Below, in pieces: positions 8,645-17,518 of a stretch of 64,000 bases of DNA; position 1 is the stretch's first letter, and each line of letters opens with the position of its first letter. The notes under the pieces were generated by a model, which did not search any database, was not told where the DNA came from, and saw only the letters and a list, made by a program, of their open reading frames with translations. The position numbers and the translations under genes are program-made. Source of the DNA: Clostridium manihotivorum (GTDB lineage Bacteria > Bacillota > Clostridia > Clostridiales > Clostridiaceae); contig NZ_CP025746.1 in the NCBI RefSeq assembly GCF_004015185.1, positions 5,907,776 through 5,971,775 on the forward strand, given 5' to 3'.

Positions 8645-8910
8645 AACTTTTCTTATGGCAGGTTTTCTGGCTTTGAATCATCCTACTTTCTGCTCCTTCC
8701 CAAGTTATGCAAAAAAACTCTCATTCCCTAAAACTATGCTATAAAATGCTTTTTATGAAAGCTTTTAAAGCTAGAACTAGCGAAACAGTAAAGCATAAAC
8801 TCAGTGGATCTAATGCAGATTTTGTCATCATCACAGTAACGGGGGCTGCAAAGGTCTTTCACCTTTTTCCCTTTTACCTTCTAGTGTATATCAATAGAAG
8901 CACCTATAAG
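8645..8910 (-). promoter_or_regulatory. Adenosylcobalamin riboswitch
   Basis: On the minus strand the conserved parts appear in order: ATAGGTGCTTC, an AAAAGGGAA segment, GCAGCCCCCGTTACTGTGATG, then CCACTG, and finally the B12 box AGCCAGAAAACCTGCC (complement of 8657-8673). This is the standard cobalamin aptamer. It precedes cobT and the rest of the B12 locus, which it should switch off when adenosylcobalamin is plentiful. The aptamer is slightly long because of an extended stem between the CCACTG and B12-box parts. Confidence 0.93.
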
Positions 8911-8957
8911 AACTTATTAAATTGTCACCTAAATTATAGTATTCGTCTATTACATAG

Positions 8958-9374
8958 TCAAGACTTTAGCTTTTGTTTTGCTTTACCTTTTTTTGAATGT
9001 TGCTTTATGAGATATGATACTATTCTTATTATTACGTAAATTATAAATATATACAAAAAGCCCCATACACCTGCTACTATATCTGCAAACTCCATATTCC
9101 CACGTTTTGTTATCTTTTGCTCTATCTCTATACCAAACACTATAACCAAAAGTACTGTAAATGTGTATATAAAGGATATAGCTGTTATACTATACTTGGC
9201 AAGCTTCCTAAATGCTATTTGAGTCACTGCAAAAATAAGCATTCCAGCTATACCTATTATTATGAAGTGAAGTTGCTTGTCTGTAAAGCTGTATCCTGAT
9301 TGCTGAGCACTTTGTATAATAGCATCATGTATGTCATTTACTGCTTTCATAAATGCTTTTATCAATGGTACCAT
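8958..9374 (-). CDS. Small integral membrane protein of unknown function
   Basis: 138 residues, not recognised as a named family. It has a short amphipathic N-terminus, then three or four membrane helices (roughly residues 33-55, 63-82 and 100-122) and a very basic C-terminal tail (KQHSKKGKAKQKLKS). GGGAGG lies 7 bases before the ATG. It is on the same strand as the cobalamin operon but ends about 50 bases before the riboswitch, with no obvious terminator between. Size and topology recall holin-like or stress membrane proteins, but there is no motif to support that. Confidence 0.7.
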   Translation of the reverse strand: MVPLIKAFMKAVNDIHDAIIQSAQQSGYSFTDKQLHFIIIGIAGMLIFAVTQIAFRKLAKYSITAISFIYTFTVLLVIVFGIEIEQKITKRGNMEFADIVAGVWGFLYIFIIYVIIRIVSYLIKQHSKKGKAKQKLKS

Positions 9375-9428
9375 AAATATCCCTCCTCATCCCTTAATTT
9401 ATATATTATACATAATATCTTAAAGCTT

Positions 9429-9472
9429 CAACTATTAATTAAGTTCCTATATCGAAACTTAATTAATAGTTG
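9429..9472. repeat. Perfect 17-bp inverted repeat
   Basis: CAACTATTAATTAAGTT (9429-9445) and its exact complement (9456-9472) flank a 10-base loop. It sits between two minus-strand genes, 12 bases after the acetyltransferase stop, with no T-run. The arm resembles the CAACTATTAATTT part of the 98-bp hairpin repeats at 17.4 and 52.3 kb. Confidence 0.65.
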
Positions 9473-9483
9473 AGTTAGGAACT

Positions 9484-10332
9484 CTATAAAACCTTGTACA
9501 TCTCGTATTGTGATAAGGCAACTTTCTTAAAACCATTCTTAGCTAAAAAACCGAAAGCACTGCTATTATTGGCAAAGTTAGTTGTAATCATATTTAAAGC
9601 CAATTCTTTTACAGCATAAGTAGTCATAGAAGATCCTACTCCTTTATACCTGAATTCCTTATCTACATAGATAAAACCTAACTTACCTGATTGATTTATA
9701 CTCATTCCACCTATTAGTTTGCCTTCAAAAAAAGCTCCATAATAACAGTAATCTTCAGATAGACTTACGGATTCAAAACTATTTTGCCAATTCATATGAC
9801 CATCATATCTACTACAGACATCCTTATACTGCTCTGCTGATATACTCTTTAAAGCTATTTTTTTATTATGATACCTTTTTAAGTTCCCTAAATTGTCATT
9901 AGAGTAGTAAGATATATCATACACTTTACAGTAACCCATCTTTTCATAAAAAGCTATAGCTCTTTCATTTCCAACTATCACTTCTAAGAACAGTTGACTG
10001 CAGCCTTTATTCTGAGCAGTTTCTTGGTGAAGTTGGAACAACCTTTTACTTATCCAGCCTCCTCTATACTCCGGATGTATAGCTAACCCACCACATCTTA
10101 AGGTTTTTACCCCTTCGTAATCCTTTATTCCTCCTAACATAAGGCCAATAGGTTTTGTGCCATCATATACAACAAAAGAATCTTCCTTTGAATTTCCTTC
10201 TGCTCCGAAGAACTTTTTCTCAAATTCACACTTAGTTATATTAAATTTGATAATATAGTCCGAAAATCCATCTTCAAATGCTTTGAATACATCATCAATA
10301 CTTACCTCTAAACAACTCCTATACTTTATCAT
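9484..10332 (-). CDS. Tandem-GNAT acetyltransferase
   Basis: 282 residues with two GNAT folds. The N-terminal half has the acetyl-CoA loop in AIHPEYRGGWISKRL and the typical ERAIAFYEKMGY ending. The C-terminal half repeats the pattern with VDKEFRYKGVGSSM and SAFGFLAKNGFKKV. Such tandem GNATs transfer acetyl groups to small amines or act on antibiotics or peptides; the acceptor cannot be inferred. The start has GGGGAGG 7 bases upstream. It is flanked by the 9429-9472 palindrome and a 390-base empty region, so it is probably a single-gene unit. Confidence 0.82.
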   Translation of the reverse strand: MIKYRSCLEVSIDDVFKAFEDGFSDYIIKFNITKCEFEKKFFGAEGNSKEDSFVVYDGTKPIGLMLGGIKDYEGVKTLRCGGLAIHPEYRGGWISKRLFQLHQETAQNKGCSQLFLEVIVGNERAIAFYEKMGYCKVYDISYYSNDNLGNLKRYHNKKIALKSISAEQYKDVCSRYDGHMNWQNSFESVSLSEDYCYYGAFFEGKLIGGMSINQSGKLGFIYVDKEFRYKGVGSSMTTYAVKELALNMITTNFANNSSAFGFLAKNGFKKVALSQYEMYKVL

Positions 10333-10722
10333 ATAATCCTCCCCTAAGCATATATAAATTCAAAGTCCTTTTTTACCCTTTAACTCTAGTTATATTTCCT
10401 AAATAATCTCATCAGGTAGTATAGCTCTCTTCTACCCCTTGCCCATAATAATTACTGATCCAAATATAATTTTTTCATAATTATCATACTAAATTTGAGA
10501 TTGTTGTTATAATATTACTATAATATTGCTATTTTTTACAAGTAATAGATACTATTTTAAAATTTTATTAATATGTAATTATTACCACATAACTTCAATT
10601 TACCTATTATTGCTTAGAATTTTAGGTTATTGTAAGTTTCACTTTTTCTATGTCTAAATTTGATAAACTATTACTTTTTCTATAATTAAATTTTCATATT
10701 AATAATCCAGAGAATTAATAAA
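10333..10722. other. AT-rich gap without visible gene
   Basis: Apart from promoter sequence for the acetyltransferase, nothing coding or structured was found. Stop codons are dense in all frames. Confidence 0.5.
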
Positions 10723-10761
10723 GGTACAATAAAGGACTTATTATAAGTCTTTTATTGTACC
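10723..10761 (-). terminator. Terminator of the Cof-type phosphatase gene
   Basis: A long stem with outer arms GGTACAATAAA and TTTATTGTACC and an inner GACTT/AAGTC. The minus strand continues with TTTATTAATTC. Confidence 0.75.
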
Positions 10762-10778
10762 TTATATAGAAGTATAAT

Positions 10779-11576
10779 CTAAGCATCTTTTTTGAGAACT
10801 TCTCTTTCAATCACATCAATTACACCATTGTCATCATTACTTTTAGCTATGAATCTTCCATACTTTTTTAATTCTTCTGGAGCATTAATCATAACATAAC
10901 TATGATAAGCATTTTGAAGCATTTGAACATCATTGAAATAATCTCCAAATACCATTGTTTCTTCATGGGTTATATTAAACTTCTCCTGAAGGAAATTGAT
11001 AGCAACTCCTTTATTAACATCTTTTCTTCCTAAGTCTAGCCAATTTTGACCTGAAACTGCTAGTTGAAGTTCTTTTCCCCACTTTTCATTGAGTATCTTA
11101 TAGGAATTTTCTGCTGAGCCTTTAAAATCATATACTGCTATTTTTAAAATATCATCTTCAACAGACTCTAAATCATCCAACTTCATCATCTTATGATAAT
11201 ATTTTTCTACTTCCTTATTGAATAAAGTATTTTCAGACTCTATATAAGCACACTTCTTTCCACAAACAACAACATGGCAGTGATCTATCTCCCTTACATC
11301 CTTCACTATCTCCATTGCAATATCTCTAGATAAAGTCTTTGAAAATAACTCTTCGCCATTATGAACCACAAAGGAACCATTCTCCGCTGCAAATAACATC
11401 TTGTCCTTAGCTTTTTTAAAATTATTTTCCAAAGTATAGTATTGTCTTCCACTAGCAGCTACAAATAATACTCCTTTATCTGCTAACTCATCTAAAGTAT
11501 CAAAAAAACCTTCTGGAAGTTCCCCCTTGCTATTAAGTAATGTTCCATCCATATCTGTTGCGATTAATTTTATCAT
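10779..11576 (-). CDS. Cof-type HAD-superfamily phosphatase
   Basis: A 265-residue cytoplasmic phosphatase of the HAD IIB (Cof/YidA) group, which dephosphorylates sugar phosphates and related metabolites. Motif I DMDGTLLNS gives the two catalytic aspartates near residues 8 and 10. Motif II is VAASGRQ, and the late motif VFGDYFNDVQML supplies the metal-binding acids. The ATG at 11576 is used because GGAGG lies 7 bases upstream; a TTG just before it is the alternative. It is probably transcribed alone and ends at the 10723-10761 hairpin. Flavin-cofactor phosphatases belong to the same group, so the substrate is open. Confidence 0.87.
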   Translation of the reverse strand: MIKLIATDMDGTLLNSKGELPEGFFDTLDELADKGVLFVAASGRQYYTLENNFKKAKDKMLFAAENGSFVVHNGEELFSKTLSRDIAMEIVKDVREIDHCHVVVCGKKCAYIESENTLFNKEVEKYYHKMMKLDDLESVEDDILKIAVYDFKGSAENSYKILNEKWGKELQLAVSGQNWLDLGRKDVNKGVAINFLQEKFNITHEETMVFGDYFNDVQMLQNAYHSYVMINAPEELKKYGRFIAKSNDDNGVIDVIEREVLKKDA

Positions 11577-12027
11577 CAAACAACCTCCATATATAAATTA
11601 ATATCAATTTATATCAATTAACTTTTGTTTAATATTCAAAGTAAATGTACTTGTACATCTTACATATTTAATAATTGCTTTTTACAAGTACAGTTTATCA
11701 TATATATAATCATAAATCCAATTTGCTACATAAAAGCTTCTTCTACTTCCAAAAAGACTTTATCAATGGAAGTCAAAAGCATTACTTGTCAATTTTAAAT
11801 AACTTTTAGATTAGATAACATCAATCTATCTGACGACTGAGCACTTAATTTCAATAATATAATTTAACAAGCGTAAAATTATATTGGTATATGTAAGCTA
11901 AGTATATGATACAATATTGTTAAAGAATTCAATATGAAACATATTACTATATACCAAAGGTGTTATAAAACACAGAGTTAAAATATTTAAAATATAGCTT
12001 GAATAAATTAAAAGAAAGGTTGATTCA
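11577..12027. other. Divergent intergenic region with fold-back repeat fragment
   Basis: Lies between the Cof-type phosphatase and the glyoxalase-fold gene. About 11806-11880 carries a half-copy of the fold-back repeat (ctgacgactgagcacttaatttcaata). The remainder is AT-rich and should contain the two divergent promoters. No gene is seen. Confidence 0.5.
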
Positions 12028-12417
12028 ATGAGAATAGCACACTTAGCATTATGGACTAGAGACTTAGAAAGGGCAAAAGACTTTTATGTAAAATACTTTA
12101 ATGCAACCTATAACGAGAAGTATTATAACGAGAAAACAAGATTCAGCTCTTATTTTCTATCCTTTGATGATGGAACTAAGTTAGAAATAATGGAGAAACC
12201 AACCATACTCTCAATAAATGTTTCCAAAAGTTATGAGTGCTTCGGTTATGCTCATATAGCATTCTCAGTAGGCAGCAAAGAAAAAGTAGATGAACTCACT
12301 AACAGATTAGTTAAGGATGGCTACACTCTTATAAGCGGTCCAAGAACCACCGGAGATGGATATTATGAAAGTTGCATACTAGATGCAGAGGAAAATAGAA
12401 TAGAAATAACTATATAA
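12028..12417 (+). CDS. Glyoxalase/VOC-superfamily protein
   Basis: 129 residues with the two beta-alpha-beta-beta-beta repeats of the VOC fold. Typical landmarks are HLALWTRDLERAKDFYVKYF at the start, YAHIAFSVGS in the middle and SCILDAEENRIEI at the end. The metal-type ligands His5, Glu65 (KLEIME), His87 (YAHIAF) and the final Glu (NRIEI) are plausible. Members include glyoxalase I, dioxygenases and resistance proteins, and the sequence does not decide among them. AAAGAAAGG precedes the start. It shares a bidirectional terminator with pepF. Confidence 0.83.
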   Translation: MRIAHLALWTRDLERAKDFYVKYFNATYNEKYYNEKTRFSSYFLSFDDGTKLEIMEKPTILSINVSKSYECFGYAHIAFSVGSKEKVDELTNRLVKDGYTLISGPRTTGDGYYESCILDAEENRIEITI

Positions 12418-12422
12418 AATAG

Positions 12423-12462
12423 AGGTATAGTAGTGTGCATTGATTATCACACTGCTATACCT
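12423..12462. terminator. Bidirectional terminator between VOC gene and pepF
   Basis: AGGTATAGTAGTGTG (12423-12437) pairs with CACACTGCTATACCT (12448-12462), with one mismatch. It lies between the two convergent stop codons. Confidence 0.75.
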
Positions 12463-12469
12463 CCTTATA

Positions 12470-14248
12470 TTATCTTTCTTCGCTAAGTTCTATAAACTTT
12501 TCTATGTCCTCTTCAACTATCTTTAGTGAGCTTCTCCAGAAGTCTACTGAATGTATATCTATTCCCATAACCTTAGTAACATCAGCTATACTCCTGTCTC
12601 CTGTTACTGCAAGCAGATTGTCATAGGCTTCTACGAACTTTTCGCCTCTCTTCAAATATTCAGCATAAAGTCCTTTGGCAAATAGTAGTCCAAAGGCATA
12701 AGGGAAGTTGTAGAAATTATATGAAGCATCATAATAGTGTGGTTTGCATGCCCACATATAAGGATGTAGATATTCTGGATCTAATCCATCGCCGTAAGAG
12801 TCTTTTTGAGCTTGTAGCATTATTTCCTTTAGATCTTCAGCACTTAAAGCACTTTCTTCTCTTCTTCTAAATAACTCACTCTCAAATAAAAATCTTGAAT
12901 ATATATCAACAATTACTTGAGTACAGTCTCCAATCTCTGTTTCCAATATTGAGAAGGCTTCCTCTTTTGTTGCAGTTTTTACAGCAGCCTTCTTTATTAT
13001 AGTTTCACAGAAGGTAGATGCTGTTTCCGCTATAGGCATAGGATAGTCAGAGTTTAACGGGCTTTTATCTCTTACACAATAATCATGGTATCCGTGACCA
13101 AGCTCGTGAGCTAAAGTAACTACATCGCTAAAAGCTCCTCCATAATTTAATAAGAATCTGCTTTCTTTTATAAAATGAAGTCCTGAACAGAACGCTCCTC
13201 CAACCTTACCTTCCTTTGGCATAACATCGATCCAATTTCTATCAAAAGCCATTTTAGCAAAGTCTGCAAGCTTATCGCTAAAAGTTCTGAAGTTATCTTC
13301 AACAAACTTTTGCCCTTTTTCATATGGAAACTCCATATTTACATCTCCCATAGGTGCAAAAAGTTCATAAAATGGCAAGCCATTTTTATAGCCTAAAAGC
13401 TCAGCTTTCTTTCTTAGATACTTTCTAAAAGAAGGTAAACTTTCTTTCATAGCAGTAAGCATTGCTTCCAAAGATTCTTTATCCATTCTTGATTTTATTA
13501 GATTTTCTTCAAGCGGAGACTCATATCCCCTTAGCTTAGCTACTGTAATAACTTCTCCTTTTATTCCATTTAGCGCTGCTGCCACTCCATCTTCTATCTT
13601 TTTATAAGAAGCTAATTCTGCCTCATATGCAGCTTTTCTAACCTTAGGATCTTTATCATTTGCCATGTTTCTAACAACAGTAAGAGGCAGTGCCTTCTTT
13701 TCTCCATCTATATCTATATCCACTAAAACTGTGGAAGTTAAAAGATCTCTAAGCTTTGACCATGAGTTAGAACCAGTATTACGAAGCTTAGCAATCAAGG
13801 CTTCTTCTTTATCACTTAAAATATACTTGCTTCCTTCAGCAATCTCTGTTAGGAAAAATTTATGTTCAGATAAAAGACCTGAAGCATCTATTAATTTATC
13901 TATATCCTCAATCTCGCCTATCCACTTCTTTATCTTAGCCTCTGGCTCTGCAAATCCACTTACCTTATTTTGAAAAATATCAGAATACTTTAAGCCTTCT
14001 TTATTTTTTGTGTCTACACTTAATGTAAGGTTTATAAAAGAAAATAGTCTTCTTATCAAGTTATCAAGTTCTATAGATGTATTTATAAACTCTTCTAATT
14101 TATTTTTTTCATCATAATGAGAAGCACATATCCTCTCAGCCATTTCTTCATATGCCTTAGAAAACTTATCAACTGTTGACAAGTCATTTAGAAAATCCTC
14201 TCCCTCAAAAGAACTGTAAATTTCTTTTAAACTCCAGTTTAAACTCAT
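12470..14248 (-). CDS. pepF: Oligoendopeptidase F-family zinc peptidase
   Basis: A 592-residue cytoplasmic M3B metallopeptidase that cuts short peptides of roughly 7-17 residues. The zinc motif HELGHGYH is near residue 380, with the third ligand in the following AETASTFCE stretch. Length and the N-terminal helical part (YSSFEGEDFLNDL onward) match the family; the C-terminal HYYDASYNFYNFPYAFG substrate-binding segment is intact. The start has GGGAGG 6 bases upstream. It is monocistronic and convergent with the VOC gene. Roles in peptide recycling or signal-peptide clearance are known for the family. Confidence 0.92.
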   Translation of the reverse strand: MSLNWSLKEIYSSFEGEDFLNDLSTVDKFSKAYEEMAERICASHYDEKNKLEEFINTSIELDNLIRRLFSFINLTLSVDTKNKEGLKYSDIFQNKVSGFAEPEAKIKKWIGEIEDIDKLIDASGLLSEHKFFLTEIAEGSKYILSDKEEALIAKLRNTGSNSWSKLRDLLTSTVLVDIDIDGEKKALPLTVVRNMANDKDPKVRKAAYEAELASYKKIEDGVAAALNGIKGEVITVAKLRGYESPLEENLIKSRMDKESLEAMLTAMKESLPSFRKYLRKKAELLGYKNGLPFYELFAPMGDVNMEFPYEKGQKFVEDNFRTFSDKLADFAKMAFDRNWIDVMPKEGKVGGAFCSGLHFIKESRFLLNYGGAFSDVVTLAHELGHGYHDYCVRDKSPLNSDYPMPIAETASTFCETIIKKAAVKTATKEEAFSILETEIGDCTQVIVDIYSRFLFESELFRRREESALSAEDLKEIMLQAQKDSYGDGLDPEYLHPYMWACKPHYYDASYNFYNFPYAFGLLFAKGLYAEYLKRGEKFVEAYDNLLAVTGDRSIADVTKVMGIDIHSVDFWRSSLKIVEEDIEKFIELSEER

Positions 14249-14472
14249 AATAATCCTCCCATTCTCTCTATATAATAAATGTATTATTTCATAGTAATAG
14301 TTAATTTACTTAAATAAATTATAGCATTTATTGTATATTAATCTAGGGAATTTTTAATAATAATAAAAATATTTTAACGTTATTCTACATTTTTATCATT
14401 AATTTTAGTTATTTTAAATTGTTTTAATAAAAGAATATGCTAGTTATTTCATATAAATTCTAAAATACTAAT

Positions 14473-14514
14473 TGACTAACTGTTTCTTACTGTATATACT
14501 GTCTATATACAGTA
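14473..14514 (+). promoter_or_regulatory. Promoter with overlapping GntR operator palindrome
   Basis: A TTGACT -35 (14473-14478) and TATACT -10 (14495-14500) are 16 bases apart. A perfect 11-bp inverted repeat, TACTGTATATA (14488-14498) and TATATACAGTA (14504-14514), spans the -10 region. This position suits autorepression by the YtrA-type regulator encoded immediately downstream. Confidence 0.78.
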
Positions 14515-14549
14515 TATATACACTCACTCTTTGCAAAGGAGCTTATTAT

Positions 14550-14927
14550 ATGAGGATAATTATCTCAAACACATCTGGAGAACCAATTTATGAACAGATA
14601 TCTACACAAATAAAAAATCTTATATTCACAGGTGAGCTATCTGAAGGAGATGCTCTTCCCTCCATCAGAAGTCTAGCCCAAGAATTAAAGATTAGCGTAA
14701 TAACAACAAAAAGAGCTTATGAAGAACTTGAAGGTGATGGATTTATTGAAACCATTCCTAGCAAAGGTTCATACGTATCCAGAAAAAACAAAGAATTAAT
14801 GAAAGAAAAGCATTTAAAACTTATTGAAGATAAACTAATTGAAGTATTAGAAGAAGCTAATTTACTAAATTTATCTTTAGATGATTTAAAAGATATGCTG
14901 CAAATTTTATATGACAGCAATAAATAA
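14550..14927 (+). CDS. GntR-family (YtrA-type) transcriptional repressor
   Basis: 125 residues. The N-terminal winged helix-turn-helix is typical of GntR: PIYEQISTQIKNLIFTGEL, then LPSIRSLAQELKISVITTKRAYEELEGDGF. It is followed only by a short helical dimerisation tail, the YtrA layout. The ATG at 14550 is preferred to the frame opening at 14472, because AAAGGAG stands 9 bases before it and the upstream part is promoter and operator DNA. It leads a three-gene operon with an ABC exporter and probably represses it until an envelope-active compound is sensed. Confidence 0.9.
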   Translation: MRIIISNTSGEPIYEQISTQIKNLIFTGELSEGDALPSIRSLAQELKISVITTKRAYEELEGDGFIETIPSKGSYVSRKNKELMKEKHLKLIEDKLIEVLEEANLLNLSLDDLKDMLQILYDSNK

Positions 14928-14944
14928 CACTTTGGAGGATTTAT

Positions 14945-15808
14945 ATGAATAATATTTTAGAAATATCAAACCTTTCAAAATCCTATAAGGACTTTTCACT
15001 AACTGATTTAAATCTTACACTTGAGCGTGGATATATAATGGGTTTTATCGGTCCTAATGGAGCTGGGAAAAGTACAACTATAAAACTTATAATGAACCTT
15101 CTAAGAAAGGATTCTGGAATTATAAAGATATTTGGTTTAGATAACATATCTCACGAAAGAACCGTAAAAGAAAAAATAGGGTTTGTTTATGATGAAAACC
15201 ACTTTTATGAAGAATTAACTACAGAAGAGATGAAGAATATACTGTGTCGCTTCTATAAATCCTGGGATAATAATAGCTTTAATAAGTATCTGGCTGAATT
15301 TTCTATACCTAAAGATAAAAAAATAAAAGCTCTTTCTAAAGGAATGAAAATGAAATATTCCCTTGCCATAGCGCTCTCTCATAATGCTGAGCTTATAATA
15401 ATGGATGAACCTACTTCAGGATTAGATCCCGTATTCAGAAGTGAAATGCTAGACATCTTACATTCTGTAATTCAAGATGAAAATAAAGCTATATTTTTCT
15501 CCACACACATAACTACAGACTTAGAAAAAATAGCTGATTATATTACCTTCATAAACAATGGAAGAATAATATTTTCTAAAGAAAAAGACGAAATATTGGA
15601 ATCTTATAAAATTGTAAAAGGCGATAAGTCATTATTACACAAGGATAACAGTAACTATTTTATAAATATAAGAGAAAATTCTTTTGGATTTGAAGCCTTA
15701 ACCAATAACTCCGCTCAAATAACAAAAGTCTTTGGTGATAAAGTGCTTATTGAAAGAGCTTCTCTAGAAGATATAATGGTTTATTCTATAAGGAGTGATA
15801 AAAGATGA
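14945..15808 (+). CDS. ABC-2-type exporter ATP-binding protein
   Basis: A 287-residue ATPase of the drug/bacitracin-export type. The Walker A GPNGAGKSTT, Walker B LIIMDEPTSGLDP and switch histidine (STHITTD) are intact. The signature segment is KALSKGMKMKYSLAIAL, the LSKGM form common in YtrB-type proteins. GGAGG lies 8 bases before the ATG. It follows the GntR gene by 17 bases and overlaps the permease by 4 bases (ATGA). The role is inferred to be export of, or resistance to, a cell-envelope-active peptide. Confidence 0.88.
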   Translation: MNNILEISNLSKSYKDFSLTDLNLTLERGYIMGFIGPNGAGKSTTIKLIMNLLRKDSGIIKIFGLDNISHERTVKEKIGFVYDENHFYEELTTEEMKNILCRFYKSWDNNSFNKYLAEFSIPKDKKIKALSKGMKMKYSLAIALSHNAELIIMDEPTSGLDPVFRSEMLDILHSVIQDENKAIFFSTHITTDLEKIADYITFINNGRIIFSKEKDEILESYKIVKGDKSLLHKDNSNYFINIRENSFGFEALTNNSAQITKVFGDKVLIERASLEDIMVYSIRSDKR

Positions 15809-16458
15809 TTAATCTAGTATTTAAAGATTTATTAATACAAAAAAAGTCTATCTATATTGCTATACTATATGGTTTCATTTTCAGCTTTATATTCTCAAGA
15901 GGTTCTGCTCCAAACGGAATTTTTATTGCGGTTCCATCAGTTATAGCTTATCTTTTTATTAGCTATGCCTGCGCATATGATGATAAAAGCAGTTCTGACC
16001 TAATGTTAAATAGTCTTCCAATCAACAGACGAGATATAGTATATGCTAAGTATTTATCTATAATTGTGTACCTATTGATTAGTATATCTATTTCATTTAT
16101 ATTTACTGCATTAGTTAAATACTCAGGCTTTAGTACACTTAATAGATTGATGACTTTTGAAGATGTCCTAGGTTGCTTTGCTAGTATTATATTTTTAAGT
16201 TCAATATATTTCCCTATATACTTCAAATTAGGCTATCTAAAATCCAGATATATCAGCATGTTCCTTATGCTAGGCGCCATATTTATTCCAACTGCCATAT
16301 TTAACTTACTAGGCAATAATATTGGTGTAGATATTATCAATTATCTAAGCACTTTATCAGAGAATGTATTAAAGCTGATGATTCTATTAGTACTACTTGT
16401 CATTTGGTCACTTTCACTTACTATTTCTATGAATATCTACTTAAAAAAAGATTTATAA
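15805..16458 (+). CDS. ABC-2-type exporter permease
   Basis: A 217-residue membrane protein with about six hydrophobic segments and the LMLNSLPINRRDIVYAKY cytoplasmic segment typical of ABC-2 permeases that pair with YtrB-like ATPases. It is translationally coupled to the ATPase and ends the operon. No terminator hairpin is evident directly after it; 16463-16535 holds an inverted repeat (acttaaattatacatgt and acatgccccatag complement) that may serve. Confidence 0.83.
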   Translation: MINLVFKDLLIQKKSIYIAILYGFIFSFIFSRGSAPNGIFIAVPSVIAYLFISYACAYDDKSSSDLMLNSLPINRRDIVYAKYLSIIVYLLISISISFIFTALVKYSGFSTLNRLMTFEDVLGCFASIIFLSSIYFPIYFKLGYLKSRYISMFLMLGAIFIPTAIFNLLGNNIGVDIINYLSTLSENVLKLMILLVLLVIWSLSLTISMNIYLKKDL

Positions 16459-16462
16459 AGAT

Positions 16463-16535
16463 CTACTTAAATTATACATGTTTCATAATCGTATCATATT
16501 AAGACTATGGGGCATGTATAACTTAAGTTTTCCTA
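16463..16535. repeat. Inverted repeat related to the 98-bp hairpin element
   Basis: CTTAAATTATACATG near 16466 is mirrored by CATGTATAACTTAAG near 16513-16527. The arms resemble the AATTTATACATG/CATGTATAAATT arms of the 98-bp elements at 17420 and 52247. It may act as the terminator of the ABC operon. Confidence 0.5.
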
Positions 16536-16544
16536 ATGAAACCC

Positions 16545-16670
16545 TATAAAACAGATCTTTCAGTTCTATGATTTTTAAACTTACTAGCAATCATTCTAAC
16601 AGCTAATGGTGCTATTGCTTATGTATGTATTTTTTGAACTGGTATATCTATATTTTTAGATTTAATAGGT
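16545..16670. repeat. Dispersed repeat, second 110-bp family, copy 1
   Basis: Shares aagatctttcagttct, tttttaaactta, an aca-gct-aatg block and ttttgaactggtatatcta in order with 59214-59338. The AGTTC and GAACT ends are inverted. It contains no reading frame. Confidence 0.5.
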
Positions 16671-16699
16671 ACATCTTTAGACTGATTGATAGCCCCAAT

Positions 16700-17365
16700 T
16701 TATATTTCTTCAAATAATTCCTTTAAATTGATGACCTCTATTAAGTCAGCTACCTTTGCATAAGCTTTCCTTACGTGTTCTTCTGAAGGCTCAACTAAAT
16801 CAGGAACTAAGACACATCTTATACAACCTGCTACAGCCGCTTCTAAGCCTCTTACGGAATCTTCAAGAACTATTGCCTTATCAGGTGCAACCTCTAATTT
16901 ATTGCATGCTGTTAAGAATATTTCTGGATCTGGCTTTCCTTTAGTAACTTCGTCTCCGCAAATGATTTTATCGAACTTATCATAAATTCCAGCAAGTTTA
17001 AGTAGCTTTGCTGCTCTATCTCTACTGCTTGAGGTAGCTACTGCTTTTTTAATATTATTTTTCTCTAAGAATTCAAGAATATCTACCAATCCTTTTTTTA
17101 TCCCTAGCCCCTCTTCTTCTATTATCTTATCTATAAACTTACCATGTTGCATATATATTTCTTCGAAAGGAAACTCCTCGCCGAAGTTCTCTTTAAAATG
17201 CTTCGCTATGGAGTTTCTATTCATTCCTATTAGACCTAAAGCAAATTCCATAGAAATATCATAATCGTATAATTTCCCTGCTTCCTTCCATGCTCTTTTA
17301 GATACAATCTCAGTATCAAACATTAATCCATCCATATCAAAAATAACTAATTCAATCTTGCTCAT
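16700..17365 (-). CDS. HAD-superfamily hydrolase, beta-phosphoglucomutase-like
   Basis: A 221-residue HAD IA enzyme with a helical cap. Motif I FDMDGLMFDTE carries the nucleophile and acid, motif II is AVATSSSRD, the lysine is in KGKPDPEIF and motif IV is VLEDSVRGLEA. These features match sugar-phosphate phosphatases and phosphoglucomutases of the subfamily; the Asp-Gly-Leu form at motif I is phosphatase-like. Start chosen at ATG 17365, since GGAGG is 6 bases upstream. It lies upstream of no partner gene on its strand, so its substrate remains unknown. Confidence 0.85.
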   Translation of the reverse strand: MSKIELVIFDMDGLMFDTEIVSKRAWKEAGKLYDYDISMEFALGLIGMNRNSIAKHFKENFGEEFPFEEIYMQHGKFIDKIIEEEGLGIKKGLVDILEFLEKNNIKKAVATSSSRDRAAKLLKLAGIYDKFDKIICGDEVTKGKPDPEIFLTACNKLEVAPDKAIVLEDSVRGLEAAVAGCIRCVLVPDLVEPSEEHVRKAYAKVADLIEVINLKELFEEI

Positions 17366-17419
17366 AATAACCTCCAACTAAGTATTGTGACTTAATACTG
17401 CTAAAACTTTAGTTATTTT

Positions 17420-17517
17420 AGGTGTCCAACTCCAACTATTAATTTATACATGCCCAATGATCCTCAAAAGCTTGGATTACCGAACATGTATAAATTAAGT
17501 TTACGTAAAGGATACCT
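17420..17517. repeat. 98-bp hairpin repeat, copy 1
   Basis: Begins AGGTGTCC and ends GGATACCT. Inner arms AATTTATACATG and CATGTATAAATT are exact complements. A second 98-bp copy is at 52247-52344 with the same order of parts. It sits two bases beyond the threonine ammonia-lyase stop codon, so it is transcribed and can fold into one long hairpin. Confidence 0.75.
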
Positions 17518-17518
17518 A

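Noticed and set aside
8707..9039. A 110-codon plus-strand frame over the cobT leader
   Set aside because: It is antisense to the cobalamin riboswitch; the conserved aptamer explains the sequence, and the frame has no family features.
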